Shown: one piece after another, positions 22,501 through 34,746 of the stretch
Position numbering within the stretch: the first letter of the stretch is position 1
Layout of the letters: each line of letters begins with the position of its first letter
Source: Branchiostoma floridae
Lineage: Eukaryota > Chordata > Leptocardii > Amphioxiformes > Branchiostomatidae
DNA length: 60,000 nucleotides
Direction of reading: 5' to 3'
Assembly (NCBI RefSeq): GCF_000003815.2
Contig: NC_049986.1
Location: 10,218,369 to 10,278,368 of the forward strand
Position numbers and translations under genes: made by a program
Notes under the pieces: generated by a model
What the model saw: only the letters and a program-made list of their open reading frames with translations
Database searches by the model: none
What the model was told of the DNA's origin: nothing

Positions 22501-24932
22501 ACATACCAAATATCAACAACACAATACATCCAGGACATCTCAAGCACATTACACATGCCATGATTTCAAACATACATGTACAAATGCTGCCAAAAGCACA
22601 ACCTAAAGCTAAGCTAAGCTAGGCAAAGCTACATGTAGAATTTAGTTTTCAAATTGGTATGATTATTAATCATTGTAGATCCTCGTTGGTTCCAAATTTC
22701 TCTGTATTATATGAATGCTGATATACTCTATGCACAATAACAATATGCCCATTTATCATTGTTGTGTTTCCCATTCTCTATCAGACTGTGACTGTTGATG
22801 TTGAAGATGCCTCCCAACTTGTGCTGTTCCAGAAAGGTTTGACCGTGGCTCTTACCCAGGTAAACCCTGAAGCAGATGTACAGAGGTGTTTTTACAATGT
22901 AGTGTCGTCTGCCACTTTGCTCAGTTTGTATGTTTTTATGATAGTGATTTTTTTGTGTGTTTGTACGAGTGCCAATCAATAAATCAATAAGTTATCGTCC
23001 TCACCCATGAATAAGGTGCACAACTTTTGGGGCATAGTTTGCTCTGCTGAAGAAGATGCCCACTTTTTTTTTTTTGTCGAAGCACAACGGAATTCCTCAT
23101 GCAGCATTTAGACAAATTGAATGTCTTTTGTAGATTTCATGGGGAACATTAGTTTACAGCTTTGATCACAGTCCTATGGCTTGTTTTTCTCACCACTTAT
23201 CTTGATTTCAAAAAGGTGATGTTGAAGAATGATCACAATGAAATCTGGTGGACATAGATAAAAAGTTCATCCCCCCCTCCTCCATCTACTGCAGGTCCTC
23301 CCCCAGTGTGTGTGGCAGGAGTGGTGCCATGTCATACAGGCACTACAGCAGCTCATCAGGGACGGACTGGTGGTCCTTCCTGGTCAGCAGGGGAAACACT
23401 TCCAGGGCTTAGAAGGTACTCTGTGTGTGTATGTGTGTGTACGTACTTTTGCATGTGTGTGTTTACTCTCTGTGCATGTGTGTATGTGTGTGTGTGTGTG
23501 TGTGTGGGCATGCATGTGCATGTGTAACCAATTGCTTAGAAAAAACATTAAAAAAACTCATTGATGTTTCTATCTTAGCATTGTACAAATTTAAAGTACA
23601 GATTAGCAATGATTGTACAAACCTGTCTGTTGATGAGATCTTTTCATTGATCATGAGATACAGTATTATATTCAGCACTATTGCCAACCCATACAAAAGT
23701 CTATACAAAAGAATGCCTGAAGTGATTGTGCAACCCTCTAGTGTATAGCCTTCAAGTTACTAAATGTCTGTGTCCAAGTTACTATAGTTCCTAAGATTTA
23801 AGTGCCTTTCTCCTAGATGCTCTACAAGTGGAACTCAGCACCTCCCAGCAACTGTCAGAGGTACTGCAGCTGATGGCCAGTCCCTGGACTGAGACATGGG
23901 TGACTCCAAGTGTCTGGGTACATGTGGTCAAGAACTATGTAGCCACTATTCAGGTATGCTTCATCATATTGTGAGACATACAATTTGAAAGTATTTCATA
24001 TAATTTGTTTTCATACAAATTAACAAGGTAATGTATTATAATGTCTAATGAATGTGCATCAATTTTTTTAAATTTTAAGGCCATGTTGATTTGATTAAAT
24101 AGATGACATCCGTGCACGCATCAATTTTCATTCGTTTCCCCTGTAGAAACGTTTTCGACCATACTGTATGATGTATTTACATGTATAATTTTTATGTATC
24201 TTCTTGCAAAAGATATTGATATTGAAAGAGAATAGTAATGCCATAGCCAATTCAAAAGCCAATTTGAAAGAAGATGTGAAAGAAAGAGAAATGAAGAATC
24301 TAATATTTGGTACTATGCTCTGTGTTTAGCCATTTCTTCAACCTTCCTGACCTGAGCCTAGATTTCATAAGGAAGGAAATTATTTTTTGGCCAAACATTT
24401 TTTTATTCATCACATCAGTTTTATGAATCCCAGATGTCATCCATGATAAAATCACATGACCTGACTTCAAAATAGATACCCATGCCATGATTTCATTTAC
24501 TTTCTTTGTCTTTTTAAACTATGTTTTTTCTACTTTGTAAGTAGCCTTTGACACAAAATTTGTATTAGTTATTGGGCAAGGCAACAGGAAATGGTTTAAT
24601 TTCTTAATTGCTTTATTCTCCTCAACCAACAGGAACTGCAGCAGTCAGTTATCCAATCAGACAGCCCACCTGAGGCACAGCTGCCCTTGATTGGCCAGCT
24701 CTTCTGCCACTGCTGTTCAGTCATAACTGTTGCACCTGGTGAGGTCTGTCAGCAGCTTTTTGTATTGGCCCTGGACATGCTGACAATGTGTCAATCACTT
24801 TCCACATCAGCCAATGAGGAGGTGGCACTGAGAGAGAAGGAGGTGCTCAGAGAAGAGATAGCTGGGTTGGAGCTCTATGGAGGACTCAAGAGGACACTGC
24901 AACTGAAACTTGATGGAATTGGACAGATATAA
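19528..24932 (+). CDS. GEMIN4: GEMIN4, downstream exon block to the stop codon
   Basis: Nine exons: 19528-19725, 20192-20248, 21637-21698, 21827-21902, 22265-22338, 22785-22859, 23295-23415, 23817-23953 and 24633-24932 (stop TAA 24930-24932). All have canonical AG/GT borders and compatible phases and give about 366 residues. Conserved Gemin4 landmarks occur in order: HWLQ..VFPIILCLCQLLDD, LIAWLHKKLQLLDWT, FTICNLPKTDW, APGTGLVAMLECC, VTVDVEDASQLVLFQKG, VWQEWCHVIQALQQL, and near the end GEVCQQLFVLALDMLTMC. With the upstream block this makes about 509 residues, the C-terminal half of the protein. In vertebrates most of the coding sequence is in one large exon, so this is a much more intron-rich structure. 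The product is expected to act in the SMN complex in snRNP biogenesis. Introns here contain a (TG)n tract and a tRNA-type SINE. No clear AATAAA was seen just after the stop. Confidence 0.88.
20335..20530 (-). mobile_element. tRNA-derived SINE copy (best-preserved head)
   Basis: On the minus strand, TGGTGTAATGGTTAGTG (A-box-like) and GGGTTCGAATCC (near-perfect B box) are spaced as in a tRNA. They are followed by GGGAAAGGCACTTAACA and CCCAGGTGCAAAAGTGG. The copy lies in a GEMIN4 intron. The lack of a tRNA fold and the attached SINE body argue against a functional tRNA. Confidence 0.7.
23420..23525 (+). repeat. Imperfect (TG)n microsatellite
   Basis: TGTG/TGCATG-rich stretch starting a few bases after the donor of GEMIN4 exon 23295-23415. 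Confidence 0.9.
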
Positions 24933-25140
24933 ATGTCATTTGGCATAGGAAGATTTATTTATTTGTTTATTTGAACTTTTGTTTATGCATGAGAAGCTCA
25001 AAGTCACAGCTTTTCATTGAGGTCATGAGGGAAGAGGGAAGGGTCAAAACAGATTATATCATACAAATTTCTACTTGAATACATCTATGTAGATATATAT
25101 ATCATTACACATATGTGGTAAAAAATACATTATAGCAAAG

Positions 25141-25569
25141 TATCCACACTGACAATCATTGGATCATCCTCATTAGTGATGGGGGCAGTGCCGAAGTCGC
25201 GCGGTGGAAGCCGAGTCCCAGCACTGGCTATAAGGGCGGGTGGGTGGGGAAAGAAAAGCGCTTCCCCTCCTCACAACGCTCTATCCACTTTTCCCACTCG
25301 CTACAGGTCGGCCCCACTTTGCTCTTCGGCACTAGTATTATGGATTTCTCCAGATGAAAGCCAGTATGGATTATACACCCGTCTTACATAGTGTTATTCA
25401 TCCGCTCTTTCTTTCATTGTCACCTGTTCATGTGCCAGGTCTGCCCCACCTTGCACTTCTGAGCTGCGGATGTCTCCGGGAGAATGGCAGAAGGGATTAT
25501 GCACGCCGCCTTATATGGTATTATTTGATCACATGATTTCGGCTGACCAATGATCGTGCAGTGTGAATA
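25141..25569 (+). mobile_element. Short copy (429 bp) of an inverted-repeat element
   Basis: Starts TATCCACACTG...ATCATTGG and ends CCAATGATCGTGCAGTGTG then AATA. These ends are imperfect inverted repeats of about 23 bp. The last ~107 bp (from about 25463) match the end of the 4.0-kb copy, and the first ~50 bp match its start. It joins the longer copy through the six bases GCAAAG, which also precede this copy. Confidence 0.75.
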
Positions 25570-25899
25570 GCAAAGTATCCACACTGACAATCATTGGATC
25601 ATCCTCATTAGTGATGGGGGCAGTGCCTCCGTCGCGCTGGCTCCTCCCAATGTCCTGCAATAGGCATAATCACTGCTTTCCCATACTTTCACATGAAAGT
25701 ATCTCTCCCCATCCTCATTATCCCCTTCCTTATTATCCCCATTCTTATCCCCTTACTCAATCGATCATCATGCACCGCCACCACCGCACCCGTGCTTTGC
25801 GAACCCATGTAGACAGGATTGGCTGCACTGTTCCTCGGCCAACTTCCTAGTTTGAGATGTATTGTTGCCATCTCAGTCTCAAAATGCTGAATGGCAAAT

Positions 25900-26300
25900 A
25901 ACCCCTCTGGTCTGCAGTGTCAAAGTATTTCTCTTATCTTTCTGTAATTGTTTGCCAAGTTTCTGCACTATACAATACCGTAGAAAGCACACACGCATTG
26001 CACCTATGCATTTTACTTCCCAGCTTAGTGTGTCTGGCTTTTCATACGTTTTATACAGGTAGCAGCTCCAAGCCTCATTCTGTTCCTAATTTAAATGCTT
26101 CTACCCTTTCTTTTGTTGGCTGTGATGCCTAGGAGAACCTCTTGCAGATTTCCCTATCTAATTTCAGTATCGCTGCTCCATTTTGGTCAATTCAAGTATC
26201 ATTACTTCTATTTTCTTCTTACTTATACTTAGCCCAACTGAATTCCCATTTACTGAAAAGTCTTCACTGAGGAGAACCAGGTCATCTGCCAAGTCTGCGT
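25900..26300 (-). pseudogene. Decayed non-LTR reverse-transcriptase fragment 1
   Basis: Minus-strand 26298-26260 reads ADLADDLVLLSED, the RT active-site A-D-D block. It is followed by VGLSISKKKIEVMI, the following GL-I--K--VM motif. The frame breaks soon after. Nested in the 4-kb element. Confidence 0.65.
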
Positions 26301-26319
26301 GTTACCATACTTGTGCCCT

Positions 26320-26500
26320 TAGGAAAGGCACTTTATACGGCTTTTCTCAGGTGAAAATGAGTACTTAGCTTCGGCTAGGGCCGTCACTCAGATAGGACGT
26401 TAATGGAGGTCCCCTGTCTGGGGATGGCCATATCCCGGGCACGTCAAAGAACCCACCACACGTGCGCTGTGAGTGGTTCAAAACCTACAGTTGCCACACC
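26320..26500 (+). mobile_element. SINE body segment without its head
   Basis: Contains TAGGAAAGGCACTTTATACG, AGATAGGACGTTAATGGAGG, then TCCCGGGCACGTCAAAGAAC and CCACCACACGTG. These are the shared modules of the tRNA- and 5S-headed SINEs in this window. No clear A/B box precedes it. Confidence 0.55.
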
Positions 26501-27239
26501 TGGGGCAATTACTGTCGTATTGAGGTCACTTTAGTGGCGCCAAATGGCAGCTCGCTCCAAACCCTTGCGATTGAGTCCGGCCTATTGTAAGCTTCTCGCA
26601 CATCAATCCCTGGCTGCCAAGAGAGAGTAGTCGGCCTACCCAATACTAAAAATGACAAGATAACAGTAACCATAACAGGTCCAAATCCTCGAACTGCCCA
26701 CGTCTGAACCATGGTATTCTCTAATCTCATAACCCCGTCTATTACAGGTCCACCGAGGAGTAGTGACAAGATACGTTCTTACCTAATACATGACACGTTA
26801 AGACACTAAGCCATTCTGAGAGTTCTCCAATATGTAGTCTTACAGCACACTCCCTCCCATTGCGAATTCCTTTATCACACATGTTAGTTTCTCTGGAATA
26901 CCATAGTGTAAACTTGTACGGCGATCACAGTGTAGGCCTGTGGACTATCATTGGCCTTTCGAAGTCCCCTTATGCGGTGAATGGTGAGAGGTTTATTACG
27001 GGCAACCTAGTTTCCAACATTTGTCCCAAGACCCATATCTAATATACCTTGCTCACCATGCAATTAAACATAGGCACATTCAACAATCCCAGATCACTCT
27101 TCAATACGTGCACTCTGCAATGCAACCGATGAGGACTTTTTCCCTACGTTAAGTCCTCACAGAGCCGAGTGAACTTCTAGTCACGAGACACTGTGTCCCT
27201 TTTACGTGATCGTGCTTCCCAAGTCACGTGCACCTTGAG

Positions 27240-27440
27240 TTCTTAGTCATCAAATTTGAAGTTTGGTGGAGCGGCCGTATTGATGCTCATGATCTCAAAT
27301 TCCCTTGCATTGATCTTCAATCCGACAGTCTCCATGACTGACGTCTATTGTCTCGTTACTTGTTGTAGCTCCTCTTCACTATTCTCTATAAAGGCGATAT
27401 ACGATGTCGTCAGCAAAGATTTAATGACCTCTGAGCTCCT
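27240..27440 (-). pseudogene. Decayed non-LTR reverse-transcriptase fragment 2
   Basis: Minus strand shows FADDIV (27417-27400), then in shifted frames FIENSEEELQQVTRQ and ETVGLKINAREFEIMSIN, and further on a LGSTIT word near 27215. These are RT motifs in order, broken by frameshifts and stops. Same orientation as fragment 1. Confidence 0.6.
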
Positions 27441-27939
27441 GAGGTTGTGACCTCCTACGTAACAATAAAATATGCATATATACAGACCTCACTCCCTCTG
27501 TGAAGTCATCGGCGCCATGTTGGATCACAACACATGCTCGTACAGCACACGACGATGTCATTGTTTAATTTAATTAACCTCCAATGTGGTCACCGGGGAA
27601 CTCATATCTTAATTACCATGACACACCTGCATCGTGGCGCCTGCCCAAGTCTATCAGCTGATACCCCTGGGTATACACCTCGATACCAATTGTATCAATC
27701 CTGCCATTGCCAAATTGCTCACCTAACACACTAAATACGTCTATTTCATTCACGTAGCCCTTATATCCATCATATGAATGCCGGCACGGTCGCCGACACT
27801 TTCATCCACGTAAGCCTATGGTGGATGACTTGCCTCCTGCACGTAACGCCTGTGAAACTCTTGTCTCACGTTCATTACGTACCACATATCTTGTGCGACG
27901 TGAGATTATCCAACCTCTGCACACCCGGTGTGATAAAAC

Positions 27940-28690
27940 TGATATAGCGTCCCAGACGCAATATATCCAATCTCAGCACACCCAGTGTGCTCGCTGCAAA
28001 CTGCCATAGTCAAAGCTAAGGCCTAAGCAGCAACATAACTTACGTCCCAGACGTAAGATATCCAATCTCTGCACACCCAGTGTGCTCGCTGCAAACTGCC
28101 ATAGTCAAAGCTAAAGCCTAAGCAGCAACATAACTTACGTCCCAGACGTAAGATATCCAATCTCAGCACACCCAGTGTGCTCGCTGCAAACTGCCATAGT
28201 CAAAGCTAAAGCCTAAGCAGCAACATAACTTACGTCCCAGACGCAATATATCCAATCTCAGCACACCCAGTGTGCTCGCTGCAAACTGCCATAGTCAAAG
28301 CTAAGGCCTATTAAAGCAGCAACATAACTTACGTCCCAGACGCAAGATATCCAATCTCAGCACACCCAGTGTGCTCGCTGCAAACTGCCATAGTCAGAGC
28401 TAAGGCCTAAGCAGCAACATAACTTACGTCCCAGACGCAAGATATCCAATCTCAGCACACCCAGTGTGCTCGCTGCAAACTGCCATAGTCAGAGCTAAAG
28501 CCTAAGCAGCAACATAACTTACGTCCCAGACGCAAGATATCCAATCTCAGCACACCCAGTGTGCTCGCTGCAAACTGCCATAGTCAGAGCTAAAGCCTAA
28601 GCAGCAACATAACTTACGTCCCAGACGCAAGATATCCAATCTCAGCACACCCAGTGTGCTCGCTGCAAACTGCTGTAGTCAGAGAACGCC
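27940..28690 (+). repeat. 95-bp tandem repeat array, about eight copies
   Basis: Unit starts (CCCAGACG) at 27951, 28046, 28141, 28236, 28335, 28430, 28525 and 28620. The period is 95 bp except one 99-bp unit with four extra bases (ATTA, TAAA or similar in CCTATTAAAGC). Each unit holds AATCTCAGCACACCCAGTG, GCTGCAAACTGCCATAGTC and AGCAGCAACATAACTTACG. Copies differ by single substitutions. A more diverged partial unit precedes the array at about 27900. Confidence 0.95.
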
Positions 28691-31246
28691 CGGCGTAAGG
28701 GGACCAACAGCAAAGCAGCCGACGTCACGAGCTGGTTTCTTCGAGCAGTATTAACTCAATCAACCAGGTGCATACGTGCGCCACGTGTGCACAATCTACC
28801 GACGTCCCATCCACATGCAAATTTTATGGCGGCGCTCTCTGCTCCTGTAGGATGGTAACTCTGGCGACAAAATCGCTGACTCAGGCTGTGAGTTATTGTG
28901 GTAGCTGTCGTTGCCATGATTCCCATGTCCGTCTGCCTGCTTGGGTTGTCGTCGTTGTTCTCATGTTGCCGTCGTTGTCCTCTCCTCTATGAAATAATTG
29001 TCGACTTCTGTGAAGATCTACAGTTTGATAACGACATAAGAACACCACACGTTAGACTTTGCTGCATTCCGCTCAAATGCAGCGCTACCCCCAACCCAAG
29101 CAAGCTTCCGCCACGCGAAGCTAGATCGGGCAACGTCGTGGACGCACGGGAAGCTCGACTTGAATTGTCCACCCAGCTACAATACTGAATACGTGATAAA
29201 CCCACCCGGAGACCCAAATCTAGACAGCACACTACCTCAGAAATGCAAATCAGCCCCATGTGCGCCCACCATCCACATTCTCGCCGACAACTCAAACGTG
29301 GAACAAATTGACAGCAAAATGCGAAAAAGACAATTCCCTGCACAAAATGTTACCACTGCGACACCCCAAACCTTTCAGGTGGAAACTGTGCTAAACTCTG
29401 CTTCATCAGTACACGTGGCGTAGGGTTTCTCTAAACTGCTGCCAACACGACCCTGCTTGTGTCTTCTTGCTGCGGATGTCTCCGGGAGAATGGCAGAAGG
29501 GATTATGCACGCCGCCTTATATGGTATTATTTGATCACATGATTTCGGCTGACCAATGATCGTGCAGTGTGAATAGTGGTATATGGTTTGTGTCCCTTTG
29601 TTTTGTTGCTTTAAGCAACCTCCTTGCTTTAAGAGTTACGTTACAGAAGTGAGAGTGGAGAGGTACACATGGCTAGTGGTAGTCTTTTCCAGACATTAAT
29701 GATTAAGTCTACAGTAACCTATCCATTTCCAGTCAATTCCAATGTCATAGACTTCAAGGAAATCAACAGTCAAATCAACATGGCCTTATGGTCAGAAACT
29801 GTAAGATGACAGGATCAATATAGGTTGACTTTCATATTCAAAATTTTTAATAATTGAAAGGCCATGTTGATTAAATTATATGGATGACATCCTCTGGGAA
29901 CCATAAAACTGACGCAAAATATGCCATACATTGTAGCATATTGCTCCCTGTTGAATATGCAAATAAAGGCTTGATTTGCATATTTGTACCTCAGGCGATT
30001 TACCTGTACTTCCTTTCTATGAGTAATTTGGTTATTTGGAAAAAAAATGAAAATAATTTGTCATCTATTCTTGACTTATCCTTTTGGCCATCTAACATAC
30101 TAAGATACAGCAGATAAGTTGCAATTCTAAAGAAAATTGCAAGTCGTCTCAAAAACAGACTACGTTCTCACTGCAGCTTCACTGCAGTTCCAATGGTAGT
30201 CGCCAGGAGGCACACGTGTTAAGCATGCCTTCGTTGGTTTTCACTCTGCCAATTTGGTAACGTTAATTTCCGGTGTTAATTTGAAGGAAAGCTATTATTA
30301 TGTCAAATCTGTCTCATAATTAGGCACAGGTTTTTCACATAGAATGAAAGTCATATTCAGGAATTATTCGCCAAAATGACAAGTCGTCAAAAAGAGACAA
30401 ATATTTCATTATAGAATTGAGAAAACCCTTATATAGCTAGTACTTTTACATACATTTCACCATTATGACTTTCAAATAAGCAAGAAGGACAAGCAAGTTG
30501 AAATGAAGGCAGTGATTGGATAGCATTGAATACGTCACCGTCCAGAATCGTCCAATGGGATGGCAGATCGCCAAAGTATATTAGATCACAAGGCACTTGT
30601 GCTTGACTGCTAGGCGGAAATACTACAAACAACCAGCACAGGTGAGTTGGGCATTTTTTTCCGTTACCTTTTAGTACGTGTTCAAATATCGTTGACAAAC
30701 CTTTAAGAAAATAGTTTTGTGTAGATGAATAATCATAGAACTGCCATAGCATCGCAAAATCTCTGGGATTCATATGTATGACGTTTACCCGTACTTGACT
30801 CGACAGGCAATCGGTTTTAGTGTCGCAAGAAGGCAGGTTCTCGGCCTCACCCAGAAAGAAACAAGAGACGCAACTCATTGAGGCATAAACGTAAACTACA
30901 TGTATTGAGCCTTTATGAATATCAACCAAAACTCAAATCATTACTTTGGCGGCGACTTGTTTTTTTTTAATCGGTAGGTAGCCGCTAGGGGGGCGGGGCG
31001 GGGGTGATATATGCCACTTCTTACTGGGCTCAAGAGCTATCTAACACCCCAAAATCATGACCACAGCTAGTTCAAAACAAGATATCAAAACATGAACTTC
31101 TGTAGCAGTATCAAGTAGGGCCGCTAGGGGCCCAAAATCTAAATCATTTCTAGCGTTCGTCAAACCCCTCTATTATTCTAACACACCAAGTCTGAAACCA
31201 ATCCAACCCAGACATTCTTGAGTTATCTTGTTGACACACGCACAAA

Positions 31247-31340
31247 TTACGGGTACTCGACGCCACAGTCACAACATTTACGGGTACTCGCCGCCAAGGT
31301 CACAACATTTACTGGTTCTCGCCGCCACACAACAACGTGG
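31247..31340 (+). repeat. 31-bp tandem repeat, three copies
   Basis: TTACGGGTACTCG...CACAACAT repeats at 31247, 31278 and 31309 with a few substitutions. It sits next to an inverted CCTCCATG-family fragment. Confidence 0.85.
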
Positions 31341-34300
31341 TGTCAGGGGGCGGCGCCCCTGCCCACTGAGAAGCCACAAACAACCTGCACCTGCATCTGC
31401 ACCTGCACCTTGGAAAATGACCCCCTCCCCCAGTGCCTGAGCCCTCAACAAAATGAGGTTGGCGCTTAAAATAAAGAAGACCTTTAAAAGTGAAAATATA
31501 ACCTCCATGAATATTCCATCGCGGTAATAAGCTCCTAAAACAATAATAGTACGTAGTATACGTAGTCTAAGATTGGTGATGTTAATGTGTATGTATGTAC
31601 CAAGTACTAAGTTATCAATGCATCATATAGTAACTTTACGTCCGAACGACCTAGAGGTCTTGACCTCCAGGTCGTTGAGAGGAAAAATCAAGGACTAGCT
31701 ACACTACAGTAGTCGTCACACGGAAATAACCGTGTCTAAAGCTAAGGGCACAACCCGCCGTACGTGCAAATAGTATATTATACGTACTGTCTACGTGCCA
31801 AAACGTGGGGAATCTTTTGGGATCATTTGGGATAGCTGTAGGCTGTCTGCTTGCCACGACCAAGAGGTCTATAGAGATTTTATCTTCCTCGTAGAGACCA
31901 AGCTAGGTAGGCAGCTTTAGTTCATTTATAACCCCAAATAGAGGAAGTGGTTTGATATAATACAGTAGAAGCCAGTTAATTGCACACCGGATAATCGCAC
32001 ATTTCTGTTAATTGCACGAAATCCCCAAATCCTGCGTTAGTGCGGTCCAGCTTAATAACTTCGCTTTGTTGCACCATTCGGATAATTACACGAAATACAC
32101 TGGAAAGTGGGGTGTGCCATTAAGCGGCTTCCTCTGTATAGGAGTTATTTTAGCTAATGGTAGAGACGTCTTTCGTGTGTGGTTCACGTCTAGCTACCAC
32201 AAGAGAGCATTAGCTAGAATAACACCGAACTCTTCAACGGTTCTGCTTTGTGATTGCTAGTACTTTGGAAATACTGTTTTTGTGTACGCCTGTGTGTCTG
32301 GGATACCGCATAATTGTGTTTTTGAGATAATCTTTATTGACACGACAGCGACTTTCGTAAGGTCTACATGTATAACAACCACTTACAGTACAACTAAACA
32401 CACATATATGGATATCTATTGGTATGAATACATCAACATATAGGGTCTAGCATGTCATTTACACTATTGGATCTACGGTATAAACATTCGTAGATATATT
32501 TGCCTACTTGTGAGGATTATCGCCTCCCAGAATGTAGTTGAGTTTTTGTGTACGCCTGTGTGTCTGGGATACCACATATTTGTAGCCAGCAATAACTGAA
32601 GAATGTTTGGATGGATGGTGAGAATATTCCGTGTTGGGCATGACGAAGGGCAAGGTTGATTTTGCAAACCCCCTACCCCCAGGGTGTGTATACTGCACAT
32701 TAACTGTAACCGAAAGTCAACATGCTGCCTAGACTGGTAGCCAGTCAAGCGAGGCGCTGATCCTAATGACCTCTACCATCCTGTGCAAGCGACCTGCACA
32801 AGCCTGAATACCAGGCTAACCACTGGCCTAACAGGTGCCAAGATATCTACATACTATATATCGCATCACAACACCTTCAACAACTTTGTGTTGCAAATCA
32901 TTTCTGAATTCACATATACAAGCTGGAGAAAAAAAAACACCTTACACGTAGTGCATTCATCATACTTGGCAATTGAATCTTAAGCTAAAAATTGATACAA
33001 TTGGTGCACGAACTTCCGCGGGTACATGCTATTAAAGGACAGCTAATGCCAAACAGCAGTTACTCACTGAGCAGCTGGATATGGTTTTGTTTGGAAACGG
33101 TCTGAATTTTCGGGTAGCGTCAACAGCATGGCGATCTATTGATAACTTATCCATAGATAAGCTATCCTGCAATATCCAAGCTGAGTACGGCTTTTTTTTG
33201 TTTCTTTTTTTTTTTTTTTGTTTGCCGGTACCGGCTTTGAATCGAGAGAAGCGGTTCGTTCAACGGTTCGTTTGGTTTCCATGCGGATGTATGGTTCGTT
33301 TAGATGCATCACGCCATGCACTTCCTGTGTCGAGCCTTTTAAACCTCCCTGCATGGCATGTTATAACAGTTCTGGTCTTCGGTAGAAAAAGTAGTTAAAA
33401 TCTAGCTATATCAAACTCAACTAGAGTTCCAAGACCCCATACCTTCACCAAATGATTCTACCCTTTACAACTGCTGTTTTAATTCTGTTTGTCATTAATC
33501 ATGCAAATAAGGTCCTCATTTGCATAAATTATATTAGTTGATCATCTCCTTCAGCAAACAACAGACGTACACAATCTATGTGAAGAAAAAAGGCTTAGTC
33601 CCATTTTCTGATAATTAATGCAAATGAGGACCACATTTACACAATTAATGTCACCGATGATCACCTGTACATGACTACCAAATGCTTTAAGTATGAAGTT
33701 TTCGTCATTTACCACAATGAAATTATACCATTTTGTCATTTTGCAAATTGGGTCATTATTTTTAATAATATATATCTATAAATATCTTTTTTCTCATCCG
33801 ATCAAACGTCACATGTCGTAATGGTCCTATAATTGAACTGAGCGTGTTTAGACGATTTCCTAATTCATTATGCAAATTAGATTTCAATTTGCATGATCAA
33901 CATGTAAACATATGAAGTATCTACATACCAAAAATCATGACAATCCGTCAACCCCTTCTTGAGTTATTCATCATCATCATCATCTTCGACGCATGTCAGT
34001 TTTGGTTAATACTGAGGTATTTTTAGTTATTGCCTTTCAAAGTCTGACACTAAACCTGCCCTACAGTTACAAAACAAGCCGCTAGGGTGCCCAAACCTAT
34101 ACCAATCGGTCCCACGAGTTACATGTATCTACCACTCAAAAATCATGACCACAGCATGTTCAGAACTCAAGATACCAAACCCGGACGTTCCACTGCAGTA
34201 CAATAACAAGCCTCTAGAGAGCTCAAAATCTAATCGCTTCCAGGTGTTATCAAGATCTACCCACATACCAAATATCAATACAATCCATCAAGACATTCTT

Positions 34301-34746
34301 CAGTTATGCCGGTACCCAAAATATAACCTTCTTGGCGAAGGTAAAAATTAAATATTTATATGGTCATATTCATCGGAGTAGAGCAGTACAAAATCACGTT
34401 TACCGTATCAGGTTAAAATTCTGTGTCAGCTTTTCACAAACTAAGGTACAAAATGATTTCCCTTATATGAATAGCTTATGTTAATTAGCCTTACCGACAC
34501 CGCTAGCCGCTGTTTGTTGGACCGCAGCAAAAAGCGTGTTTGGCAGGCATGGCAACCCCACTTACAACGAAGTTCAACAAATCCCATGTGATGTCTTTTG
34601 ATAGAGTCTTTTGATCCAATTCAAGACGTCGATATTTAACCGCCCTCTTTTCATGCGATTTTCTTTAACATCCAGGCTTTTTCCCATAATACGCACTGGC
34701 CAGCTTTTTAAAAAAAAGCTTTCTTGTTACCTTTTAAAGTGCGTTT

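Larger units (their letters stand above)
25576..29575 (+). mobile_element. Long copy (4.0 kb) of the same inverted-repeat element
   Basis: Same 5' and 3' termini as 25141-25569. The interior is unrelated to the short copy. It holds decayed reverse-transcriptase fragments on the minus strand, a SINE-body segment at 26320-26500 and an eight-copy 95-bp tandem array at 27940-28690. No intact long frame exists (longest about 118 codons, no known motif), so it is non-autonomous or dead. The transposon class is not recognised. Confidence 0.65.

Noticed and set aside
27940-28690. CRISPR array
   Set aside because: Head-to-tail 95-bp repeats with no unique spacers, in an animal genome.
28987-29343. 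118-codon minus-strand frame
   Set aside because: Inside the 4-kb element next to the satellite; no known domain and overlapping frames on the other strand.
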